The notes under the pieces are model-generated. The model did not search any database and was not told where the DNA came from. It worked only from the letters and a program-made list of their open reading frames with translations. Shown here piece after piece: positions 18,828-26,780 of a stretch of 64,000 nucleotides of DNA (position 1 is the first letter of the stretch; each line of letters begins with the position of its first letter). The translations under genes were made by a program, and so were the position numbers. Origin of the DNA: Methylobacterium sp. Leaf118 (GTDB lineage Bacteria; Pseudomonadota; Alphaproteobacteria; Rhizobiales; Beijerinckiaceae). Location of the stretch: contig NZ_CAKLBV010000020.1 of assembly GCF_920984675.1 (NCBI RefSeq), positions 1-64,000 of the forward strand. The letters run 5' to 3'.

Positions 18828-19085
18828 ATGAATAAACGCTCTGCCCCAACTTGTGAGGTCAAGATCGACAGCACCTGGGTGAGGGTTCCAGCAGATAAGG
18901 CCCACCAAGCTCATCGAGACAGCCTGAAACGGTGTCCAAGCTGTCACGGCATGGTGGTAACGACCGGCAGCTACACGAGCGAGTCTAGGATCAGCCTACA
19001 GCACCGGAAACTGCACGATGGCTGTCCCCTTCTGCCTCGTAGCTTCAAGGGAACGGTGTACCCACACCCTGACGCACTCACCTAG
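18828..19085 (+). CDS. small CxxC zinc-ribbon-like hypothetical protein
   Basis: An 85-residue protein with CPSCHG and, later, SLQHRKLHDGCPL, spaced like a small metal-binding knuckle (Cys-x2-Cys-His ... His-x3-His-x2-Cys). It begins MNKRSAPTCEVKIDSTWVRV. Proteins of this look are common as unannotated short genes in Methylobacterium (recalled, not searched). A GTGCCGC/GCGGCAC hairpin lies about 20 bp after the stop. Role unknown. Confidence 0.6.
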   Translation: MNKRSAPTCEVKIDSTWVRVPADKAHQAHRDSLKRCPSCHGMVVTTGSYTSESRISLQHRKLHDGCPLLPRSFKGTVYPHPDALT

Positions 19086-19294
19086 CATGCAAAAGGCCCC
19101 GTGCCGCTTGCGGCACGAGGCGAGTGATGATGGAGAATCCTTGGGAGGATACGCATCATTCTGCATGATGAATGCCACCCCGCAACGTTTGGTAGCTCAA
19201 CCACCAGCCTAAAGCCAAGCTCGTGTGCGGTCGCGCACCTCGATCTCGTTAATGTAGCCGGGTAATTTTGCTAGACGGCTGAACTTCGAAATTT

Positions 19295-19561
19295 ATGATT
19301 GTCCGCATGACACCCGTGAGCCGCTGCCTCCGCAAGGTCGATTATCTCTCCGCCGTGCCTGACAGCACCGCCGCAAGCCGGGTCGATGCCGCCCTTGACG
19401 AGCTGGAACAGGCGTACCGCAGACCGAGCGAGCGCATCGTGGCGCTGGAAACGGTTCTACAGGAGGTCTCCCGCAACCGCAGGACCGGCAGCACACCCTT
19501 TGGCTGGTTTATCCGGGGGAGCGTCGAGCGCCGCCAGGAGAAGCTGGCACGCTCCGCCTAA
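19295..19561 (+). CDS. hypothetical protein, 88 aa
   Basis: Helical, charged frame (RVDAALDELEQAYRRPSERI) ending RRQEKLARSA. No family recognised. It converges on the gene at 19582. Coding is plausible from composition only. Confidence 0.35.
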   Translation: MIVRMTPVSRCLRKVDYLSAVPDSTAASRVDAALDELEQAYRRPSERIVALETVLQEVSRNRRTGSTPFGWFIRGSVERRQEKLARSA

Positions 19562-19581
19562 CTGCGCTCGCAGTGCCGCTC

Positions 19582-19875
19582 TCAATGAGCGGCTTTGCTC
19601 TCCGGCGAAGCCTTCTGGTCCTTTTTCTTTTTGCGCAGCTTGGCCGCCTTCATCGGCTCCTCATCGTCTACGGCCCGTTCCGTCAGGGCGAAGTTGTGCA
19701 GGTCGCCATGGTCGCCACTCTGACCCTCGGCCAACGCGTAGAACGCAGCCCGGACGACTTCCTTTTTGGTCGCCTCAGGGTGTCGCTCGCGCACAGCGGC
19801 AAGGAGCGTCTTGGGTTTCATACCGCTGGCGGCGACGCCGCGCAGGGTCTTCGCGAGTACTTCAATCGAGGCCAT
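19582..19875 (-). CDS. hypothetical protein, 97 aa, Lys-rich tail
   Basis: It reads MASIEVLAKTLRGVAASGMKP and ends in the basic KAAKLRKKKKDQKASPESK. The middle, RHPEATKKEVVRAAFYALAE, looks like a helix-turn-helix or helical repeat. The basic tail suggests nucleic-acid binding. No function can be assigned. Confidence 0.5.
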   Translation of the reverse strand: MASIEVLAKTLRGVAASGMKPKTLLAAVRERHPEATKKEVVRAAFYALAEGQSGDHGDLHNFALTERAVDDEEPMKAAKLRKKKKDQKASPESKAAH

Positions 19876-20049
19876 ATCGCACCTGTTGCCCCTTGTACCG
19901 CCTGGGCGGCGCGGGGGGGGGGTCGAAAGCCTAGTTTAGCATGACAGTCAAATGACGGTCTTCCCGGAGTGAATTGTGGCCGGAGGAGCACGCTTTTGTG
20001 TGCCCTGATCGCCTATGGAGGCTCCAGTTCCTTTCCTGAGACCGGGAAC

Positions 20050-20378
20050 CTACTTGCGGCGCGTCGCGGCCTCTGCTGCGCGCGCCGTTTTCACGTTAGG
20101 TCCGAGGGTCTGCGCTAGGCTCTCGCGTCGTAGCGCACCACCGGCAAGCCGCTGCACCGCTCCGGCCCGTCCGAGGCGAACGTGGCGATGACGGCATAGC
20201 CGCCGGGTTTGAGGAAGCGGCTCAGCCGGGACAGGTAGGCCGCCCGGTCGGCGTCCTCGGCCAGAAAGTGGAACGTCGCCCGGTCATGCCACACGTCATA
20301 GCTCTGCGGCGGCTGCCAAGTGGTCGCGTCGGTGGCGATCCAATGGATACGTACACCAGCGTCGCCTACACGGTGCAC
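20050..20378 (-). pseudogene. SAM-dependent methyltransferase, truncated and frameshifted
   Basis: The first frame reads WIATDATTWQPPQSYDVWHD and then FLKPGGYAVIATF, the second half of a class I methyltransferase. The SAM-binding GxGxG half is missing. Translation stops after YDARA, but a +1 shift near 20120 continues as ESLAQTLGPNVKTARAAEAA to a stop at 20050-20052. The gene has therefore lost both its N-terminus and its reading frame. Confidence 0.75.
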
Positions 20379-20381
20379 AGG

Positions 20382-21044
20382 CTATAAGACGGGTTCCCCG
20401 AGTGGAAGGCTGTCGGTCTGACGCAAAATTTCCGCCCGCAACGCTTCGGGCTGCGGTGTGCCCGAAAACAGCCGGTTGCCCACGGCAACCGAAGGGACAG
20501 CACGGATGCCGACTTCCTGCGCCTGCTGCATCGCTGCATCATGGCGTGCGCCGTGGACCGGCGAGGCCAGCACCGCATCGAGGCCGTGAGGATTTAGCCC
20601 AAGCCTTTGAGTGATGGCTCTTAGCACATCGATGTCCCCGATGTCGCGATCCTCTTGGAAGAAGGCGCGCAGGACGGCATCGACGTAGGCATCTCCCTGC
20701 CCCTGCTCGACTGCGTATTGCAGTCCCAGGAACGCCTTACGGGTGTAGGGCTGCGGTGAGATGGTCGGCAGGCGGATGGCAACGCCCATCCGCTCGGCAG
20801 CGGGATAGACGCCCTGTCGCCACGCCGTGGGCAGATAGTCGTCCTCGGGTCGCAACGTCGGGGTTGGATAAGGACGCAGCTCGAACGGCATCCAGGTAAT
20901 GGCGCAATCCAAGCCCTCGATAGCTGTCTGCACCACTTGCTTTCCAAGCAGGCAATAGGGGCAGACAAAATCAATCCAGATGCGGAGGTTCGCGCGCGAG
21001 CTTGCCGCGACGGTTTGCTGAGTACCTTCACTCATGTGGATCAC
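20382..21044 (-). CDS. DsbA-family oxidoreductase, FrnE-like
   Basis: A 220-residue thioredoxin-fold protein with an inserted helical domain. The active site CPYC lies in WIDFVCPYCLLGKQ near residue 30, and the cis-Pro loop is VPSVAVG. There is no signal peptide, so it should be cytoplasmic, as FrnE proteins are. An AAGGAGG site lies 3 bases before a GTG (21044) and 12 before the ATG at 21035, so the start is ambiguous. It lies in a leftward run with a small exported protein and an Old Yellow Enzyme, suggesting a redox or detoxification unit. Confidence 0.85.
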   Translation of the reverse strand: MIHMSEGTQQTVAASSRANLRIWIDFVCPYCLLGKQVVQTAIEGLDCAITWMPFELRPYPTPTLRPEDDYLPTAWRQGVYPAAERMGVAIRLPTISPQPYTRKAFLGLQYAVEQGQGDAYVDAVLRAFFQEDRDIGDIDVLRAITQRLGLNPHGLDAVLASPVHGARHDAAMQQAQEVGIRAVPSVAVGNRLFSGTPQPEALRAEILRQTDSLPLGEPVL

Positions 21045-21052
21045 AAGCCTCC

Positions 21053-21298
21053 TTATTTTTCTACAGAAACGCTGCTGCGAGCTACATCCGTTCGGCTCAC
21101 CTCAGGAGCTTGATTGGGCTGCGCAACAGCCGGAGTTTTATTTTTCTGCTCGGGCGGCGTATTAGCCATGCGGACAGCGCCGATTACCTCAAGGGTGATT
21201 GCCTCCTGCGCTACGGCTGGCGTGATTACCGCAACTGATGCAAGCAACGCCGCAGCAGCAAGCGTTGCGGAAGATTGCTTTCCACCGTGATTTGACAT
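21053..21298 (-). CDS. small exported hypothetical protein
   Basis: An 81-residue protein with a clear Sec signal peptide (LAAAALLASVAVITPAVAQ, cleavage after AVA-Q) and a short polar mature part. It lies 8 bp upstream of the FrnE gene and 84 bp downstream of the flavin oxidoreductase, on the same strand. The mature region matches no family I know. Confidence 0.55.
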   Translation of the reverse strand: MSNHGGKQSSATLAAAALLASVAVITPAVAQEAITLEVIGAVRMANTPPEQKNKTPAVAQPNQAPEVSRTDVARSSVSVEK

Positions 21299-21382
21299 GA
21301 TGTGCTGATCCTTGCTGACTTGTGCTCTGGTGCAAGCACAAGCAGGGGATGTCCGAAGCGGGCACTCCCTCCTGATGGTCTG

Positions 21383-22477
21383 CTAGGCCGCCAATTCAAT
21401 CGGCTTGATGTTGGCGATTGGGCCGAGGATGGCGGGATCGAACGCCGCCACGTCGTGGGCGGCCTGGATGCGGTTCGGGAAATCGGGGTTCGCCAGCGCG
21501 GCCTTGCCGAGCGCCACGAAGTCTGCGCCCGCAGACAAGACCTCCTGCGCCCGCGCCGCATCCCCCACGCCGCCGTTGGCGATCAGAGGGACGTGGGGTG
21601 CGTAGCGGCGAGCCAAGGCCACAAGGCTATCCTGGCCGCCCTCGAACGCAGGCTCCCACGCCTTGTGCTCAGTCACATGGATGTAGCTGACCCCGGCCTC
21701 GGCGAGCGTGCCGAAAATGGCTTCTGCATCCTGCTCACGACCCGCCCACTTGTGGGTAAAGTCGTTGACCTTGCCCTGCGAGATACGCACGCCGACCGGC
21801 ACCTCCACCTTGGCCCGCACCGCCTCGAACACAGCCCGCACGAACGCCGTGCGCTGGCGGGTGTCGCCGCCCCAACGGTCGCTGCGCTGGTTGGCGTAGT
21901 CGGTCAGAAACTGGTCGATGAGGTAGCCATTCGCGCCGTGGATTTCGATGCCGTCGAACCCAGCCGCGACGGCCCGTGCGGCCGATGAGGCAAAGCCCTC
22001 GATGGCCTCGGCAACCTGCTCCTCGGTGATAGCGGCAGGCATCGGGTAAGCGCCCTTGCCGTAATAGAACTCCATTTGGTTCCCTTTGGGCTGCACGGCC
22101 GAAGGTCCGACGGAGGTATCGCGGAAGCGGTTGCCTTGGCTGATTGCTCCGGCGTGCATCAATTGCGCGAAGATACGCGCACCGTGCCGGTGTACGGCGT
22201 CGACCACCGGCCGCCACGCCTGCGCCTGCGCCTCGTCGGTGATGCCGGGCTGGTGGATGTAGCCCTGCGCAAACGTCTGATCGGTGTAGATGCCTTCGGT
22301 AATCAGCAGGCCGAAGCCGCCACGGGCGAACCGCTCATAGTAGCGTGCCATCGTCTCCGTGGGGGTGCCGTCCTCGGCCGCACTCACGCGCGTCATCGGT
22401 GCCACCGCGAAACGGTTGCGGAGCGTCAGGCCATGTATCTCGGTGGCCGTGAAAAGGTTCTTCGCGTCCGTGTTCAT
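21383..22477 (-). CDS. Old Yellow Enzyme family NADH:flavin oxidoreductase
   Basis: A 364-residue FMN-dependent TIM-barrel enzyme. Features include RNRFAVAPMTR, LMHAGAISQGNRF, FDGIEIHGANGYLIDQFL (the His-x-x-Asn substrate site) and PLIANGGVG. It reduces activated alkenes, quinones or nitro compounds; the natural substrate is unknown. The ATG at 22477 is preferred because GGAGG lies just before it and MNTDAKNLFT is the usual N-terminus. It is divergent from a LysR regulator with a palindrome between them. Confidence 0.92.
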   Translation of the reverse strand: MNTDAKNLFTATEIHGLTLRNRFAVAPMTRVSAAEDGTPTETMARYYERFARGGFGLLITEGIYTDQTFAQGYIHQPGITDEAQAQAWRPVVDAVHRHGARIFAQLMHAGAISQGNRFRDTSVGPSAVQPKGNQMEFYYGKGAYPMPAAITEEQVAEAIEGFASSAARAVAAGFDGIEIHGANGYLIDQFLTDYANQRSDRWGGDTRQRTAFVRAVFEAVRAKVEVPVGVRISQGKVNDFTHKWAGREQDAEAIFGTLAEAGVSYIHVTEHKAWEPAFEGGQDSLVALARRYAPHVPLIANGGVGDAARAQEVLSAGADFVALGKAALANPDFPNRIQAAHDVAAFDPAILGPIANIKPIELAA

Positions 22478-22557
22478 GCTTGGCCTCCAAACTGCCGTTA
22501 CCTGTCTATGGGCACCAAGGTAGCGGGCAGGCGGCTTGTGCATTAGCTGAGATGAAC

Positions 22558-22572
22558 GATAAGGATTTTATC
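22558..22572. promoter_or_regulatory. candidate LysR operator
   Basis: GATAA-GGATT-TTATC is a perfect 5-5-5 palindrome of the T-N11-A type bound by LysR regulators. It lies 17 bp before the LysR start and 80 bp before the divergent oxidoreductase start. Confidence 0.5.
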
Positions 22573-22588
22573 ACTCAGTGTTATACCG

Positions 22589-23485
22589 ATGAATCTCGCG
22601 GACGTGGGCTTGTTCAGTGCAATCGTCACGACCGGCAGCCTCTCGGCGGCCGGGCGGCAGGTCGGCATGTCCCCGATGGCGGTCAGCCGCCGCCTTGCGG
22701 CGCTGGAACAGGAGCTTGGCGTGCGCCTGCTCCACCGCACCACCCGCTCCGTTGCTCTGACAGCGGACGGTGAGACGTTCTTGCCACTCGCCCAAACGAT
22801 GCTCGGGGCGCGAGAAGCCGCCACAGCGGCCTTCTCCGAACAGCATGAGGGGCTAAGCGGGGTGCTACGCGTGACCGCGCCTCACCGCATCGGCCGCGCT
22901 CTTGTCGTGCCGCTGGTGGTCCGCCTGATGGCTGAAAACCCACGGCTCAAAGTAGACCTGACGTTTTCAGATGGGATCGTGGACATTGTGGCCGCCGGGA
23001 TCGACGTAGCTCTTAGGGTAGCGACCTTGCAGGCTTCGGAACTGGTTGCTGTGCGGTTGGCGGATAATCCGCGCATCCTCTGCGCCGCGCCGAGCTATCT
23101 TGCGGCGAACGGCCACCCTAAACAGCTCGCCGACCTCGACGCACACTCTTGCCTGACGCTGCATGCGATGGACGCTTGGTGCTTTCGGCAGGACGGACAA
23201 GCAGTTACCAAGCGCATCGAGGGACAGCTTGCTGCCAGTAGCGTTGATACGGTGCATGCCGCTTGCGCCGCCGGAGCGGGACTTGCCCTGCTCACCTACT
23301 GGGATGTGGCACAGAACTTAGCCAGCGGCACCCTCAAGAGCATTACCCTCACGGATGCCGAGCCTGAGCAGTTGGCCATCTGGGCCGTTCTCCCCACCCG
23401 GCAGCACATACCGCCGCGCGTCCGGCAATTCATCGACGGACTTAAATCCGCGCTGATGATGTCTCTGCCCGCTCAGAACTCATGA
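22589..23485 (+). CDS. LysR-family transcriptional regulator
   Basis: A 298-residue regulator. The N-terminal winged helix-turn-helix runs SLSAAGRQVGMSPMAVSRRLAALEQELGVRLLHRTTRSV, and the C-terminal part is a substrate-binding-type effector domain. The AAVSRRL-like helix and LHRTTRSV wing are those of the CrgA/AaeR group, which often control quinone or oxidoreductase genes. Divergent from the Old Yellow Enzyme, which it probably controls, and itself. Confidence 0.92.
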   Translation: MNLADVGLFSAIVTTGSLSAAGRQVGMSPMAVSRRLAALEQELGVRLLHRTTRSVALTADGETFLPLAQTMLGAREAATAAFSEQHEGLSGVLRVTAPHRIGRALVVPLVVRLMAENPRLKVDLTFSDGIVDIVAAGIDVALRVATLQASELVAVRLADNPRILCAAPSYLAANGHPKQLADLDAHSCLTLHAMDAWCFRQDGQAVTKRIEGQLAASSVDTVHAACAAGAGLALLTYWDVAQNLASGTLKSITLTDAEPEQLAIWAVLPTRQHIPPRVRQFIDGLKSALMMSLPAQNS

Positions 23486-23551
23486 TCTATGGACGGTCCG
23501 CTAAAGGGTCGGAAGCGGCCGTTCACACGGTCGAGCCAACTGAGTTTTGAC
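23486..23551 (+). repeat. ~67-bp dispersed repeat, copy A
   Basis: Runs from CTATGGACGG to GAGTTTTGACC, directly after the LysR stop. It aligns along its whole length, with about one indel and strong similarity at both ends, to the reverse complement of 33952-34018. Confidence 0.65.
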
Positions 23552-23586
23552 CATAGCATGGGCAGCGGCCCGGCATATTCCCGAAT

Positions 23587-24270
23587 TTACAAAGTGACGC
23601 GGTTCTCCGGACGCTTCATCTCGCGGTTCGGCATTTGCCGACGAATACCCAACTCGACATCAAGTCTGCGCCGTGCCGTAGGCCCAAGGTTGCGGCTCGT
23701 ATCCGCGCGTCGTCCAATAATGATGCCTTGCGGCTCTGGTTCTTGGCCGCGCCCGTAGATTTTTAGGACAGCGGCCCGAGCACCTTTGATGAGGTAGCCA
23801 CCCATTCCAGTGCTGATCGGTCGGATGTCGATTACCCGCGCCGGATCGAGGACGCCGCCAGCGCGTACCTCAACCCACCGGAAAAGCTGGTGCTGGAAAT
23901 CAAAAGCGCGTGCCGCAGGGATGTGAACGCTCCAGTGCACATGCACATTGTGATCGTCACCCGGCTCTATGGTCTCGAAGGCCATGCCGTCTCGTGCGTT
24001 TTCAAAGGCATAGGCGTAGGTCGGCGGAAATGCCGGGCCGCTGCCCTTGCCAGGGCGCGTTGCCCATTTGTTGAAGTCGTTGCGTCTGAGCACCGAAAAA
24101 CAGGCCACAGCTGCGCGTGGATCGACGACCGTGTGGGCAAAATTAATCGTCACAAAATGCGAGAGCGGGAAGCCGAGGCGAGCTGCCTGCTGCGTGGTGT
24201 AGTAATTCGTCTGACAGGCTCGTTGCCCGACGTGCCTCGACGCTGTGCTAGCCCCCATATCTTGTCCCAA
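23587..24270 (-). CDS. HUH-type single-strand endonuclease / replication initiator candidate
   Basis: A 227-residue protein showing the three Rep motifs in order: motif I SHFVTINF (about 37-44), motif II HVHWSVHIP with His110 and His112, and motif III GGYLIKGA with candidate nucleophile Tyr159 and Lys162. HUH enzymes nick one DNA strand during rolling-circle replication, transposition or transfer. No helicase domain follows. The gene is alone, reading leftward, next to copy A of the dispersed repeat. The assignment is from motif order only. Confidence 0.6.
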   Translation of the reverse strand: MGQDMGASTASRHVGQRACQTNYYTTQQAARLGFPLSHFVTINFAHTVVDPRAAVACFSVLRRNDFNKWATRPGKGSGPAFPPTYAYAFENARDGMAFETIEPGDDHNVHVHWSVHIPAARAFDFQHQLFRWVEVRAGGVLDPARVIDIRPISTGMGGYLIKGARAAVLKIYGRGQEPEPQGIIIGRRADTSRNLGPTARRRLDVELGIRRQMPNREMKRPENRVTL

Positions 24271-24511
24271 CCATGACCATATTTAACTAAATGTGGGCGC
24301 CCCTCTCTCGGTTCCGGTCACGCACCCCCTGAACAAATCGCGAACATGGTGAGGCAACTTTCGCCACGCGTCAACTTCGCAGCGCAAGCTCGGCGCTACA
24401 GTCGGTCCGCCGGGAAAGGCTCTGTACTGATACTTCGACAAAGGCAGCAATCTACCCGGGCATTGGCGGCAGGAAATTCGCCTCGCCAACCATTGCCCGG
24501 TGCGTGGTGCC

Positions 24512-25252
24512 TCAAATATCTTCCATCCATTCGACCTGACCGTCAGAGAAGCTGTACCGGGCCCCTACGACTTTCACCTTCCCCCCGGTGAGCGCATCTT
24601 TGATCACCAAGCTTTGGGTTGTCAGCCGTTTCGCAACGCGGCGCGCATTGCTCCGCACGGACGCTTCGAGAAGGTCACCCCCTTGGCTTTTGGCCTCAAG
24701 AACGGCGGGGACAATGGGTTGAACCATCTCGCCGATCACACCTGGGAACGTCGCATTTTTCTCAACGACATCGACGGCCGCGGCGACAGCACCGCATGAC
24801 TGATGACCCAGCACGACGACGAGCGGTACCCCAAGGACGCCGACGCCATATTCGATACTACCCAAAGCCGCTGTATCAACCGTATTGCCCGCGTTCCGGA
24901 CAATGAACAGCTCACCGAGACCACGCCCGAACAGGATTTCTGGCGAAACTCGGCTATCGGAGCAACCCACCAGCACACAAAACGGAGCTTGACCGCGGGC
25001 GAGTTCAAGGCGGCGTTCGCGCCCATTTGCGGCGAGGGACGGAGCTTCGTTCCTGAAATTCTCGTTGCCTTCCTTCATGAGCTTGAGCGCATCGACGGGG
25101 GACAGAGAGGTTTTCGCCGCTGGTGATGCAGCCTGTGCAACACCGTTCGGCAGAGCGGTCGCGGCAAAAATGCCTGCTGCCCCGAACAGGAGACGTCGGC
25201 GGCCGATCCGCGGCACGCCCGTGTCGGAACAGCAGTCGCAATTCGCATGCAT
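24512..25252 (-). CDS. beta-class carbonic anhydrase with Tat signal
   Basis: A 246-residue enzyme. The N-terminus carries a twin-arginine signal (GRRRLLFGAAGIFAA, ending VAQAAS), so it is exported folded. The core has CSDSRV (zinc Cys and the Asp/Arg pair), then LGHQSCGAV (zinc His and Cys). This is a full beta-carbonic anhydrase interconverting CO2 and bicarbonate in the periplasm. It has no partner gene and is island cargo. Confidence 0.92.
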   Translation of the reverse strand: MHANCDCCSDTGVPRIGRRRLLFGAAGIFAATALPNGVAQAASPAAKTSLSPVDALKLMKEGNENFRNEAPSLAANGRERRLELARGQAPFCVLVGCSDSRVSPEILFGRGLGELFIVRNAGNTVDTAALGSIEYGVGVLGVPLVVVLGHQSCGAVAAAVDVVEKNATFPGVIGEMVQPIVPAVLEAKSQGGDLLEASVRSNARRVAKRLTTQSLVIKDALTGGKVKVVGARYSFSDGQVEWMEDI

Positions 25253-25838
25253 GGAGCTGGACCTTCCTGCTTTCAGAAAGTGTTTTACCGTGCGTCGGTC
25301 TGGGAACGGGATGTCAGACCACCATGCCTCATTTAATTCTTCGTCGGCCGAAGGAAATGGCGGCCGCCTACAGGAGTGGGTGATCGTCGATAAATGCGCT
25401 GCCTCGGATGCGGTAATTTTTCAATTTTTACGTCGTTCGTGCAGTGCCACAAGCGCCCTAAATTTCAACAAAAAATGGGGCGCCACTCATTTCCGCGCGG
25501 TTTCCAGTCCGCAACCTGAAAATTAGTTGCGATTACTTTCAGGATCATTTGGCCCGCCGCATGTCAAATGGTGCTCTGTAAAAACTGAACTGTAAAATCA
25601 TGGTGGGACGCTAATTTGCGGCGTCGAGCCTGTGGGTTTCCAGGGCATCGGCGACGTAATTCGGAATTAAAAAGGCGGCGTTAATAACAGCCGTTAAATC
25701 CCCCTCTTATGTCTAATCGGGATTTGTTGGCCTGAATCAAGCCGTCACCCGAACGCGAGCCCGATGAACGCCGCGGGGTATTTCGAAGCAGCGTCCCCTT
25801 GCCCCCGACCTGCGGTCGAAATCAAGGGATCATGCATC
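25253..25838. other. divergent intergenic region between carbonic anhydrase and rep-like gene
   Basis: No gene supported. AT-richer than its surroundings (25,400-25,740), with several AATTCGGAATT- and GGCGTTAATAAC-type partial palindromes. It should hold promoters for both flanking genes, but none is clear enough to mark. Confidence 0.45.
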
Positions 25839-26570
25839 ATGAAACTGATACTCCCCCGTGGATATGCGGACGAAGGCGCGGATCGCCGAGTTCAGCAGCC
25901 AAGCCGAACGATAACGGAAGCAAGCTCGATCATCACTCCCGGCTCCCACAATTACAGCGAGGACTTCCGAAACATTCTGGACGACTATTACGGTCTCGGC
26001 GAATTGCGCCGGGAACCGAAATGGGGGCCGCGCACAGACGTGGACCGCGGCTTTGCCGACTTCATTCAGGACCGCCAGCACTCTGGATGGCAGGGGTTGT
26101 TCGGCACAGCCTTGTTCAACCAATTATCTGGCGGTCCACGAGCGCGAAATCAGCAGATGTGCCGGCGAATCATGGAATTTCATGAAAAGGTATGCCATCA
26201 CATCCTGCGGTACCCGAACAAGCCAAAAAATAGGGAATGGCGACCGATCTTGTTGGGCGTGCCTGAAACGGCGTGGCGAGGAGTTTTGCGAGAAATCGGA
26301 CTTGCTCCAACTCGCCCCAACGACGGCGAACACTGGCATTTTGTTTTGTTGACGCCGCCACCCCGCGTTTCCCGACTACCCGATGGATTCCTTGCGCATT
26401 TTGAAGCTGAAAAACACCGCCTATACATTTGCCCCGGTGACGGCCGGCGGGACATACTTCGTGATATTCACTTCAGACCCATGGACCGGAGTTGGGGAAC
26501 GGTGTGGGGCTACATGACAAAGGAAGGCGGTCGCAATCGACGGTTTGCCGACGACCTCTTGGTTTTATGA
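25839..26570 (+). CDS. putative rolling-circle replication initiator (HUH motif)
   Basis: A 243-residue protein from the ATG at 25839 (AAGGGAT before it); the frame is open further up to 25764. GEHWHFVLLTPP gives His165 and His167 as the HUH pair. WGYMTKEG gives Tyr225 and Lys228 in the Y-x-x-K arrangement, followed by a short tail. Motif I is not obvious, which lowers confidence. The gene is followed within 30-90 bp by two very strong hairpins, the kind of structure seen at nicking origins. It is not a close relative of the other HUH candidate at 23587-24270, judged by eye. Confidence 0.5.
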   Translation: MKLILPRGYADEGADRRVQQPSRTITEASSIITPGSHNYSEDFRNILDDYYGLGELRREPKWGPRTDVDRGFADFIQDRQHSGWQGLFGTALFNQLSGGPRARNQQMCRRIMEFHEKVCHHILRYPNKPKNREWRPILLGVPETAWRGVLREIGLAPTRPNDGEHWHFVLLTPPPRVSRLPDGFLAHFEAEKHRLYICPGDGRRDILRDIHFRPMDRSWGTVWGYMTKEGGRNRRFADDLLVL

Positions 26571-26600
26571 GCCAATGAATTGGGCTCTGCCTGAGTAAAA

Positions 26601-26658
26601 CCAGCGTGGCGAATCGCAAGATCGCCACGCTGGTTGGGCCGCACCGCGGTGCGGCCCA
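26601..26658. repeat. double hairpin, candidate replication origin or transcription stop
   Basis: CCAGCGTGGCGA (26601-26612) pairs perfectly with 26622-26633 across a 9-base loop. It is followed at once by a 24-bp perfect palindrome (26635-26658, halves TGGGCCGCACCG). No T-run follows, so a simple intrinsic terminator is less likely. Confidence 0.6.
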
Positions 26659-26780
26659 CAATCGCCCACATCAATTGGGATTTCCAGGAGCGTAATGCGC
26701 TCGTATGGCCAGTCCAAAGCCACGACGGTCGTATTTCGAGCGTCTGTAAAGTCAGAGTGCAACCGAAGAGAGGTGCACCG

